Part shown: piece by piece, positions 9,132 to 18,612 of the stretch
Numbering within the stretch: the first letter of the stretch is position 1
Layout: every line of letters begins with the position of its first letter
NCBI GenBank assembly: GCA_019915135.1
Contig: JAHLMK010000020.1
Coordinates: 744,001-808,000 of the forward strand
Source: Strobilurus pachycystidiatus
Lineage: Eukaryota > Basidiomycota > Agaricomycetes > Agaricales > Physalacriaceae
Direction of reading: 5' to 3'
Length of the DNA stretch: 64,000 nt
Translations under genes and position numbers: made by a program
Notes under the pieces: generated by a model
Databases searched by the model: none
Told to the model about the DNA's origin: nothing
The model's input: only the letters and a program-made list of their open reading frames with translations

Positions 9132-11245
9132 ATGCCGCCCCAAGAAAATGAACCCACCGTGGACACGAAGGTAAGTAACCGACGCGATCACAGTATTGAA
9201 CGATTCGGTGAACTTACTTACCAAAAGGAGCAGTCGCCGCCGCCATCGCAGCCGCCGATGAAGGAACACCAGGAGCCTCCCGCCAACCAGGAGGAAGGGG
9301 AAAACGAGTCGCAGGTGCAGGAACAGGTGAGTAGTGGTCAACGGCGCGTGCAAAAACACGAACCTCACCACTGCCCTCCCTTTTGTGCTAGCTCCCTTCC
9401 ATTCCCTGCGAAAGCAGGCCGGGCCATGTCAAAATGACCCGTCCCTTGTTCGACTATAGCGGTTTCCTAACGAACGCGACCACCCCACAGGAGCTGGACG
9501 TGGGTATCAGCCTGCGACTGGCAGAATCGCTGAACGCCGACCCGGTGGCGACGCGAGATATTCTGCAGGAGGCCGGTTACCGAGGATACCTTCAAAATGG
9601 GGTCTTTTGGCTAACGTTCCAGGACGCGCTGAAGGCGCAACCAGCGAGCAAAGCCACTCCGCTCGAACGCGTCGAGACCGCGCTTAGCACCGCGTGGCGC
9701 GCCACCTCCGCCTACAAGAAACAGGTTCGCCCCACCCGAGAAACTGCGTTCCTGGACAACGACCGCGTCGCCCCAGAGCTCGCGATCCGGCTCTCAGAAG
9801 ACGACGCCCAGCGTTGTTTCCTGGAGCTGGACCATCTTTGGAACTTCGTACACGACCAAGACCGCGCCAATCTGTTCTGGGGAGCACTTCTCGTGGAGAT
9901 GCGCAAGCAGCGCGACGAGATTGCCATCCGCGGGTCGTTTCGCAAAGCAATGGACGACCTCATCGAGAGCGCGATTGCCGAACTTGGCATCGCGGACTAC
10001 CAGCGCGACGGTACGCCGAGTCTCGACAGCAAGGTCGACGATGAAAGCACTCCGCGCCCCACGATGCGAGAGATCGCGCGGGAGGAATCGGCGAGCCCTT
10101 GCAACTCGCGAGCCCCAACGCCAGCGTTCTCCTCGCAACACGATCCCACACCCAAGCCCGAGGAGGAACCCCCTCAGCGCAGACCGTATGTTTCGGCGAG
10201 CAAGGGAGGTCCCAAGTCGACAACCAAGTACGTCCGCCGCACCGTCGCGCCTCTAACGTTTGCTGACGCCTCCACAAGGCCGAAGGCCGTGGCCATAAAG
10301 GTGGAACCGAAGGACAAGGACGTCGCCCCCACCCGTAAGACCTCGGTCGCGCGCGCCACCACCGGTGGAAGCCAAAAGCGCAAGTTCGTCGAGGAGGAAC
10401 CGGAGGAGGAAGACGAATTGGAAGAAGACGCCGAAGCCAGCGACGAGGAGGAGGACGACTTCGTCCTCGACGTACGCGACAAGACCAACCCGCGCATCCC
10501 CCTCCACCGCGACGACGGCTTCTGCGTCCCGTGCATCAAGCAGAAGTTGGGTTGCACCTACTTCAGGATCCACGCCACGCCCGCGGAGAAGAATAACAGC
10601 TTCACCTGCGACCAGTGCAAGGAGAAGGACGGGCAGCACGGTCCGTGCTGGGTCGCATGGAGGCGAAGCCAGGTCCCCGAGCCGTGGAAGGAGGTCGCGT
10701 TGAAGGTCCGCGCCCAGTTGCAGGCCGTGGCGAGGAACAAGCCCGATTCTCAGATCCGGGCCCGGCGCCACCAGGACTACTCCGACGCCGCGCAAGCTAT
10801 CGCAAAGGAAGCGGACCAGCGGTGGAAGGAGGAGAAGCAGAGGAAGAAGGACGAGCCCCCGGCGAAACGCCGTCGAGTCGAGAGCGCCGCCAGAAAGAAG
10901 GGCAAGGCCAAGAAGGAGGAGACGTCGGACGAAGAAGGAACCGGCGACTCCGACATCGAGGAAGTCCAAGCGCCCCGTACCCGCCTCCAGAAAGGAAAGG
11001 TCAGCGCCGCCCCGCCTCCCGCCTCGACCAAGTCCTCGAAGGGGGCCACAACTTTAATCAGCGCGGGCCAACGACAGGACAAGGGCGAAGGAGCCAGCCG
11101 TCAAGGCGCGCCGTCCTCCGCCTCCGCCAGCCGCGTCGACCCCACCGAGGACGTAGACAAGGTCCTGGCGTTGTACTTCTCCCTGAGCGAGAAGAGTCGA
11201 AGGAAATTCAGGAAGATCGCCGAGATAGCGGTGGGACGTGAGTAG
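9132..11245 (+). CDS. Sense accessory protein with six-cysteine cluster, in the Gypsy element
   Basis: Three-exon model: 9132-9170, 9234-9326, 9392-11245, about 661 residues. The introns (GTAAGT...CAG, GTGAGT...CTAG) are both phase 0. Intron 1 is also in frame, so it may be retained. A downstream ATG at 9434 would give 603 residues without splicing. The N-terminal part looks globular. The middle is acidic and disordered. A cysteine cluster (about 10520-10650) has spacing C-X2-C-X6-C-X17-C-X2-C-X9-C, close to fungal Zn2Cys6 domains. A basic nuclear-localisation-like stretch (PPAKRRRV) lies near 10860, and a short helix ends the protein. The GC content is higher than in gag-pol, suggesting a different origin. 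I do not recognise the family; a nuclear DNA- or RNA-binding role is inference. Confidence 0.7.
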
Positions 11246-11629
11246 CGTCCCGCCGCTATGTTTTTCTTTGTATATGTACATGCAATCTAGTCACAGTGCC
11301 AAAATGGACACTCATATACGCATCGCCCGCCCCCGTTGTACTTTATATGAAAATTTACAACTTCTTGTAACGAAAGAACCGTGTGAAAACACTAAGGAAA
11401 CAAGAACAAGGACCTTAGTTGAAACCTTAAGTCAAGGGGAGAGTCCAGGACTCTCCTTGATATACCAAAGGTCGCAAAGGTCGGAAGCTAAGGACTTTGT
11501 TAAGTCGAAAGGGCCCACAAGGAACTGCGTTGCAAGTAAAGTAATACAGGCAGAAGCAATGTGACTAAGGACAAGTTGTAAGGAATAAAAAGAGAGGCGA
11601 CCTTTAGGTCAAAAGAAGTCAGCTAAGGA
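11246..11629. other. Spacer between sense and antisense accessory genes
   Basis: No convincing gene. It lies between the stop codons of two convergent genes, so it probably holds both 3' ends. AAGGAC-type motifs are frequent. Confidence 0.4.
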
Positions 11630-12766
11630 CTAAGCAAAACGACTCCAATCAGGAGGGACCGCAAGGTTCGCAAGGCGCGCATAGAAAGGTCCTGCGTGGC
11701 TAAGGTCGATTGCTAACATACTAGCCGCAAGGAGTTCGTAGTCTACTTCGGTGGCCTCCGACCAGTCGATGAGCCAGAGTAGTGGATCGATGATAGGCAG
11801 CGACTGGTTGGGGCGCTGGAAACACAGAAGTTACAAACGGACCTCAAACTACGAAGTTGTTCACGGACCCGATTGGCGGGAAGGTCAATCTCGGGGATCA
11901 ACCGACGCATATTGGGAGGTCTATCCAACGCGTAGGCGTCGTCCCAGCCGTAAAGAGCAGAGTTCTGACGTTGGAACTCTGGCCACCACTTCATAACCGT
12001 GACAAGGTCGGCAGGAAGGTCCCCATACTGAACAGGAAGGACCTTCAGGTCGTCAGACCCGATGTAAAGCGAGCGAAGGAGTGTGGAAAAGCCGGAGTAA
12101 CCACCAAAGTGAGCCTCGACCTACGTCTAAGGTCAGCGCCGACCACAAAACATGAAAGGAAAAGACCAGGTTTAACTCACCATGAAAGGTCCGATGAACT
12201 CTTGGGTAAACCAAGGGTGACTCGCAAGGATGTCCATGTTAAGGTCCCCCAGGTGGAAGCGGGCGCCTTCACCGTCAAGGGTATTGCCTTCGGCGAACCA
12301 GGCTTTGCAAAGTTCGACGGCGGTGTAGTACAAAGGAAAGAAGTGCGCCTTGAAGCCGTGAGGAATGGCCCTGTTCTGGAAGTGAAAAGCGGGTTCCCAG
12401 ATATAACGAAAGCGGACCTAAGGACCATCCGTTAGTCAAGAAAGGTGTCGAGGCGAAGGCAACTAGACCTACCAGGACGTGCAAAAGGTAGCGCAAGGTT
12501 GGAACGTCTAGAGGTTCGTCGCGACCAAAGGCATGAACCGGAGGCTTGAGCTGGGGAAGGAGGCGAGTGTCGTCCTCCGTAGCTAAGGTCCCATCCGGAT
12601 GACGGACTACCGCAACGAAGTAGCATGTATAGTTGTACATCTCCATGGCGCAGCTCAGCGCAAGGTCCGCTGTGACTAAGTCATGTTGAAAGGAGGTCAA
12701 AGGCGAGCGAAGTCGAACGCCTTGAATGCGGGTATCTGCAAAGGAAGGCAGGACGGGCGCGGGCAT
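11630..12766 (-). CDS. Antisense accessory gene 1 inside the Gypsy element (322 aa)
   Basis: Four exons read against pol: 12766-12473, 12417-12181, 12120-11869, 11815-11630. All three introns (55, 60, 53 nt) are phase 0, with donors GTAGGT, GTGAGT and GTCCGT and YAG acceptors; two have CTAAC/GTAAC-like branch sites. The joined frame has no stop until TAG 11632-11630. ATG 12766 was chosen because the frame above it only offers GTG. Visible traits are an aromatic-rich middle (HFFPLYYT) and a C-terminal DPLLWLIDW segment. No family recognised. The exon phases and the coding-like composition make chance unlikely. Its neighbour is a second antisense gene 375 bp upstream. Confidence 0.7.
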
Positions 12767-13141
12767 GATCAAAGATGAGATTCCTGTCGCCACGACCGAC
12801 TTAAAAGAAAACCTCCGCCAGTCAAGAAGGTCCGAACACGCCGATAAAAGGACAAAGTTTAGGCGCCACCAATCTAAAGGTAGGTACGATCGGCGGTAGC
12901 CGATCGAACTAAGTTCGATCTTAGGCCTACCAGGAGGCGGTCAGGAAACTTTGAGGGTTCAAATCGAAAGGAGTTGGATTATGCACCAACTGAGCCTAGA
13001 GTAGTCTAAGGAAACAAAGTGACTACCGCTCCTACAAGTAGAGAAGAAATCCGAAACCAGTATAAAGACGAAGTAGAGAAAAACTATGAGTAGTACTGGT
13101 TAAGACTTGGCGAAAGCTAAGCTAAAGAAGGACCTTGTAGT
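12767..13141. other. Spacer between the two antisense genes
   Basis: No gene seen. It probably holds the promoter of antisense gene 1 and the 3' end of antisense gene 2. I found no clear TATA box in the antisense direction. Confidence 0.35.
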
Positions 13142-14676
13142 CTACTGAGCCTGGTCAATCGCGTCTAAGGCCGAGATATAAAGGTCGCGAGTCGACTGCA
13201 AGACTTGGATACGACCCCGAATCTCGTTGAAGGTCGAGATAATGTCGTGCCGGTACTGGCGTTCCAAAATGACCAAGTTGGGCGAGATGTTGGGATCGTC
13301 AAGACCAGACAACCTTGACATACGCTTGTGGACTTGGGCCAAGGCAGCAGACAGACCATTGATGTACTGGTTCGCTAAGGGGAAGTAACCAGGAATCAAC
13401 AAGGCAAACCAAGAAGCGAGGAAGAAGCACCTTACCGCCTTCAAGTTGTTTAAGAACGACGGGTTCGACTCCAAAGGTCGAAGGCCGGGCCGCCTTTACA
13501 ACACGGCGAGCGTTCTCATCGTTAAGCTTACGCTTAGGAGGAGCTTCTTGACCATTGATCGCGCCCAAGGTTTGAAGGGCTTTCTGGTAAACACGGGCGT
13601 TAATGTCCATACCGGGAAGAGCTGCGAAAGGAAGGTAACGGACGGAAGATGACTATTAAAGAAGTCATAAGGACGTCCGGGACAAACATAGGATTCCAAG
13701 GAACGTACCGCTTCGGCTTCCTTTGACAAGGAATTGGCTAGTTGGAGCTGGCGAAAGGCTTCAATAAAGGAAGATGAGACTGGCAAAGAAATTGAGCGCA
13801 CAGTATCACCGACGACGACAACGGAGTCCTCACCGTCGCTCTCGCCAGCTGCCACATCGTCAGCCCAATTAAAGTACTCCGGAAGAAAGAAGCGCGCACA
13901 AGAGTCGGGATCCATCGCGACGTCGCCGTCTCCCGTCTCGGCTCGTTTCTCCATGGCCTCGGTAACGACCTCGGGCGATTTCTTCGTCTTCTAAGAGAAG
14001 ACATCCAGAGGTTACAGTAGGAAACCAACGAGTAACGAACGGACATACCTTGCCTTTCTCAAGCTTGTCCGGCTTGAAATAAGCGTTATCCGGATGCATA
14101 GGGTGACCCGGGGACAGGCCAGGGAAGTGGGCGTTAGACGCCTTCTTGCAGCTGCTCACCAAAGGTTGGAGGATATGAGCGATGTGGTGCGTCGGCGTCT
14201 GAGGGTGAATCCCCAGCAGGTGTACCAGCATCCCTACATAGAGGCGGAGGTTGAAAAAGAAGACCGCCATGTCCGTCGACACCTTGGAACCATTCGGAAA
14301 GGTGCGAAGGTCATGGGCGACGGCCTAAAGAAAACAAGGACAGGATGAAGTCAGGATCAGGAAAAGAACACAGCGAAGGAGTACACACAAGGACTCTCTC
14401 CATGATCTTGTCAACATAGCCGGTGATCTCCAGTGCCACGTCGGGATTCGAACACGCCTTCTTGAGGTCCAGACGATGGACCTTGGGAATGATGAGCGTA
14501 GGATGCATGCCGAGGTACATAAGGAAGTCGGGTGTGTTGGCTGGAGGGTCGTAGTCGAGCGCATAAGCAACGAGACCGGCGCCAAGGTCGCGCGTAGTGA
14601 TCAGGTCCTTCGCGGACGGAACGTGCGGCGTTGTGGGAAGCAGTTTTGCGATGGGGGTCCAAGTTTTGGGAGCCAT
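13142..14676 (-). CDS. Antisense accessory gene 2 inside the Gypsy element (431 aa)
   Basis: Five exons: 14676-14389, 14324-14049, 13990-13709, 13652-13436, 13374-13142. Introns are 64, 58, 56 and 61 nt with donors GTGTGT, GTATGT, GTACGT and GTAAGG and CTTAG- or AATAG-type acceptors. Phases are 0, 0, 0, 1, and every junction keeps the frame. The start MAPKTWTPIAK lies 47 nt below an antisense TATA box (TATAAAAGG, 14731-14723) close to the 3' LTR. Features: an N-terminal globular part, a YFKPDKLEKGK basic patch, an acidic middle, a PPKRKLN basic segment, and a C-terminal helix rich in E/R/Q that looks coiled-coil. No family recognised. It should be transcribed against the genomic RNA from its own promoter. 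Confidence 0.74.
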
Positions 14677-14722
14677 GATAGGATAAAGGCAGGAATGAAA
14701 GGTCTGAGGACAAGTCCCAGAA

Positions 14723-14731
14723 CCTTTTATA
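14723..14731 (-). promoter_or_regulatory. TATA box of antisense gene 2
   Basis: TATAAAAGG on the minus strand, 47 nt upstream of the ATG at 14676, in the short gap between that gene and the 3' LTR. Confidence 0.5.
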
Positions 14732-14865
14732 ACGGAACGAAGTTAGGCAAAAGAGGGTCCATCGGGCGATAGAAACCAAACGGGGACTTCGTCACGGCGG
14801 CCTGGTACCCAGGATAAAGGTTTTGAACCACCAAGGACTATGTCGCGGACGACATTTCATAAGTC

Positions 14866-14874
14866 AAGGGGAGA
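14866..14874 (+). other. Polypurine tract
   Basis: AAGGGGAGA directly abuts the 3' LTR start, the expected place for the plus-strand primer. Confidence 0.7.
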
Positions 14875-16544
14875 TGATACGCAGGGTACTATTCCAGTAC
14901 TAGAAACGGGGAATTTTGCGATTCCTGAACAGCCCAAAGACCTTAGGAACCTCCAGTCAAGTACTTAGGATAGAGCACGCAGGAGTTACTGCCTTGACGC
15001 GGGCAAGCCTCCAGGACAAGGTCCAGGCGCCTTAACAAGTCCTTTAGGACAGGCGCGATCGAAACCTTCGATCACCTTCATCCGAATACCCTTATCCGCG
15101 CGTTGGATCCCTTTCAAGATCCCGTACCTTTGCGTGTACCTTGTACTACAGACGATGTGCTATAACCATTCGCACCCAAGGAGGGTCCAAGGTCTCCAGG
15201 CGGTTCAGTTCGAGCGACCCAAGACCTGCGCACCTCAACCCAAAGACCTGGAAGGTCCCGAAATAGTTCAAGGACATCACAACCCTTTTGGGGAAACAAT
15301 CTTCGGAGCTGTCAAGGACTCCGAACCGACGCCTTCCGCTATGCCGATCGATCATGATCCACGATCAAGGACCACCCCGAAAGCAGGGTGTATTACCACT
15401 TTAAGAAAGCACTCCCCTGTAGTGTCTGCGCTCGAAAGGACGTTCTTAACGATCTCCATCCAACCTATCCACAAGAAAGCAGGTGTCCGTAGGACCTTGC
15501 AACATAAAGATACCTAAGGATCGAAGTCCTTATCGGACCTTGATCTCCTGGGCACAAGGATTGTACCATACCGCCAAGGTGGCGTATATGGCTAAAGGAC
15601 CAAGCGGCCTGTCCGCAGTTGTTTCGACCAGGGATAGCCAATAAGAATCCAGTACTTGTATGACTCGAAAGTCCGATGTATCCGATCCTAGAATAGATGC
15701 TTACTCAGTAGGAACCCACCAGTAGTATAAAAGGGCCCAAAGGACCCATATTTCAGTAGCTTAGAGCCCCCTCCAGTAGCCGCTAGTCAGACGCAGCCAT
15801 TGTAGTGAATCTATCTCGAGTTTCGACTCATTTCTGCAAAGTACACAAAGACCCCAAAGACCTTTCCAAGATTTAAAAGACATCAGGTGTTGCCAAGCTC
15901 CTTGAAAGACTCGAAAGAACCTTATTCCGACGTACCAAGTCAAGTACCAACGAATCTACTTGGTGTTAGAACCTTGTATTCGCAAGAAGGCCGGTTTGCA
16001 AGTGGTTCTGCCCTGCACTCACGCTCTTTCGTGAAGTACTTCCCTTTGAGGAATAAGTCGAGTTTGAACGAGTGTTGTCAACGTCTGAGACACCTTTCGG
16101 AACCTTTGGTCCCGGTGCAAGACACTAGAAGTTTGGTTTAAGTGCAAGAAGGAGTCCTTATCGTTAGCAGTCCAGTGGCGTAAAACCTGCGGTAGCGGCC
16201 TGACGATTCCAAGACAAAGTCCTTGTACACCAGAGCACTTGATAGGTAGAAGCTACATTGCCTCGCGCTGTTTAAGGTCTTCATACGTCAAGAGGTTCGG
16301 CCTACGACTTCAAGGTTTTCTTGTGTCATTTCGATCAGAATCCCTACACCCCCAAAAAACAACTCGTAGTTTAACTACAGCATTCGGAATACCTCTCTAT
16401 TTCTCCATTACCCAAAAACACCTTGTTCTCTCGAACCTTTGTGCACCCCAGCTCCCTTACAAGGAGTGTTAGTTGTGATAAGGATTGATAGTGTGGTTAG
16501 ACGATAGCTTCTTTTTCAGAGGTCTATTCCGAACTTGCACATCA
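14875..16544 (+). repeat. 3' LTR
   Basis: Matches 152-1820 with one substitution and one 1-bp indel. It is followed by the ACGT target duplication. Because it interrupts a minus-strand gene, a frame from that gene reads about 25 codons into the LTR. Confidence 0.95.
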
Positions 16545-17668
16545 ACGTGGTCATGATGCCTTTCAGCTATACGTAAGAAAAGTCTTAACCGCTCCATGTA
16601 GACGTCGGCTTGAGGAACAAGAGGGTACAAACTCGGGCAGACTCGATGAGCTAATGCATTGAAGCCAAGGGGACCACATGAGGACTGATCCATCTGGTGC
16701 GTGACATCCATCCTCTCCGTTGTAAATGAACCATCGGAATGATACTTGGTCCACCATTGCAGCGGAGCTATCTCATCCTCGGCTGGCTTTCCACTCAGCG
16801 CATCCGCCACAAATATCCCACTCCTTCGAAACTCGCCTGTGAAGGAGACCCAATGGACATCATCCACGTTCATCATTCCTCCAACTGTATCGTGATCGCC
16901 AGACAACAATGCGGCTCCTGTCGTCCGCAGATGGCGGAAGTACTTCTCGGTGCTATAGTTATCCGTATCTCGTTGCTCGTAAGCTCGCTTGAGTTGTTGA
17001 CCAAAGTTCAAAGTCTCGATGATGACTTTTCCACCTCCAGGTACGCGACGAAGATCTGACCGAAGGAGGTCAAGCATCTGATGAACATTGGCATCAGACA
17101 ACCAGCGGTTTGGGCTAAGGAACCGTGCCAGGGTGCGTTTTGGCTCAGCATTTGCGAAGCCTCGTAGAAGTCCTGACCACTGTGTAGTTCCAAGGATGTC
17201 GAAAACCTGCTCGATGAGTCTCCTCTCCTCGGGGCGCCTCATTGATCTGCTTCGAGCATCGAGACTGGCTAGAGCTTGTACCCACTCCTCTCGATCCCTC
17301 CGAAGCTCAAGAATCTTGTACCAGTAAAGTGCGGCCCACACAGGAAGGCGGCGCTCGGAGGATGGCAAAGGAATGTGCGCAATCACGATAGATTTTGTTG
17401 TAGCCTGGCCTTCGTGTAGATCGGCCATGACCTTTTGTTGGATTGCTGTAATAATTTCGGGAGAGGGAAGGGGAATGCGACGAATGATGTTTGCATCAAG
17501 GGTGTTGGGTTCTTGTTGAGAGAGGAAGAGATCCGCCTCTGCTTTACGGTCTGAGATTGTGGGCAGGGAAAAGGCTGCAAACTCGGTAATGCTTAGCCAG
17601 TCACTGGGAAGAATTTCAGCTTTGATTTTGGCTGGGATAACAAGTAGGGGATGTGGGGTGAAACCCAT
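16545..17668 (-). pseudogene. C48/Ulp1-like cysteine protease gene, interrupted by the Gypsy element
   Basis: An uninterrupted exon of about 374 codons starts at ATG 17668. The C-terminal part carries the Ulp1/SENP catalytic pattern: His in VHWVSF, Asp in FVADAL, Gln six residues before Cys, and Cys in QSSCG. C48 proteases cleave SUMO or related modifiers; in fungi many copies ride in transposons. The exon ends in CAC at 16547, where the donor GTACGT is split by the retroelement, and the next exon is at 1-101. With 16.4 kb inserted at the splice donor, normal expression is unlikely. The exon itself has no stop or frameshift, so inactivation is recent. Whether this was a host gene or transposon cargo is open. 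Confidence 0.75.
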
Positions 17669-17911
17669 AATGGACTCTTGTGGACTCAGGTGGTGGTAGC
17701 TTGACGAAATTTGCGGTCTGACGAAATTTGGCGCTTTGTCATGTCTATTTTAGGTGGCTGACGAAATGATAATTTCGTCAAACGTGTCATATGTCAGACC
17801 CCCCGACGAATTGATTTAAATTCTACAGTAATACCAGTCGGTTTATTCGATATCCACCGGACCAATTGACCGATTGTTTGGTTTGTTTGGTCCGGGCAGT
17901 GGGTATCTCAT
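17669..17911. other. Upstream region with TGACGAAAT repeats
   Basis: TGACGAAAT occurs near 17702, 17717 and 17760, and GACGAAAT-gata-ATTTCGTC forms an inverted repeat at 17761-17780. It could be a regulatory or transposon-end motif of the protease gene below. No gene seen. Confidence 0.35.
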
Positions 17912-18351
17912 GAACCGACTGGGCCCGCATGGCAGGATTTAGGCCTGGCCCACCAATTGAGACGTAGGGACTTCACGAAAATTTGTATTTTTTGCAGAAA
18001 AAAGTGCAAAATCACCTATATAAAAATGAATCCTCGTGTCGTGAAACGTCCAGAACTGCGATTAGTTCGAGGGGTAAAATTTGTGACCATATAAATTGTT
18101 GAAGTCGTCGAGCTTAACCTTGACTGCTTGATCGGGAAGCTTACAAGCAGTCAAGCGACGGTAACGGTTTCTTGCTCTCAAAAAATATCCCTCAAACTGA
18201 CATTGGATCTCGAGGTTTTAGAGCAAGGAGATTCATTTTAGTATAGGTGATTTTGCACTTTTTTCTGAAAAAAATGAAAATTCTGTTGAAGTCAGGACGT
18301 CTCATTTGGCGGGCCAGGCCAAAATCGTGCCATGGGGGCCCAGCCGGTTTT
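17912..18351. repeat. Foldback (MITE-like) inverted repeat
   Basis: The left arm from 17912 and the right arm ending 18351 are reverse complements with scattered mismatches over more than 110 bp. Long identical blocks include GAAAAAAGTGCAAAATCACCTAT. Similarity continues inward to a perfect 12-bp hairpin (CTTGACTGCTTG / CAAGCAGTCAAG, 18119-18155) at the centre. No coding frame inside. It is probably a non-autonomous foldback element. Confidence 0.8.
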
Positions 18352-18612
18352 GGAAGGTACTCGCTTGCCCGTTGCTGACAAAACCGGATGGTGTCACGAG
18401 CCTAGCTGCAGTGCCGAGGGCCCTACATTGGCTGAAGTCTTTTACACCAAGTTTACGACCAAATTTGATTGATTTATGTTGCGAACAGGTCATGAAATTG
18501 GCTCCGCCACACATGGTCTTAATCCATTTCTCACATATTCTAACATGGCCATTTTGACCTTCATGCTAATAACACGTTATTAACGTGTTAATAACAGTGT
18601 GAATATTCACAT
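18352..18612. other. Spacer with two perfect palindromes
   Basis: TAACACGTTA-t-TAACGTGTTA (18570-18590) and TGTGAATATTCACA (18598-18611) stand side by side just before the LINE frame begins. No gene seen. Confidence 0.5.

Larger units (their letters stand above)
152..16544 (+). mobile_element. Large Ty3/Gypsy-type LTR retrotransposon (16.4 kb) with accessory genes
   Basis: Two LTRs of 1669 and 1670 bp (152-1820 and 14875-16544) start TGATACGC and end ACATCA. They differ by one substitution (T488/C15211) and one extra C near 15376, so the insertion is recent. A 4-bp duplication ACGT flanks it (148-151 and 16545-16548). A purine tract AAGGGGAGA directly precedes the 3' LTR, fixing plus orientation. 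The order gag, protease, RT, RNase H, integrase is that of Ty3/Gypsy. The internal region (about 13 kb) is roughly twice the usual size. The excess is one sense gene (9132-11245) and two antisense genes (11630-12766, 13142-14676). No chromodomain was recognised after integrase. All reading frames look intact, so the copy may be functional. Confidence 0.95.

Noticed and set aside
9684..11082. Many long frames on both strands over the sense accessory gene
   Set aside because: GC-rich coding sequence gives shadow frames; only the 9392-11245 frame has splice support and motifs.
12177..12428. Separate small antisense gene
   Set aside because: Frame shadow of exon 2 of the 322-aa antisense gene.
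16469..16544. Protease frame continuing into the LTR
   Set aside because: Chance read-through from the interrupted gene; the true exon ends at 16547.
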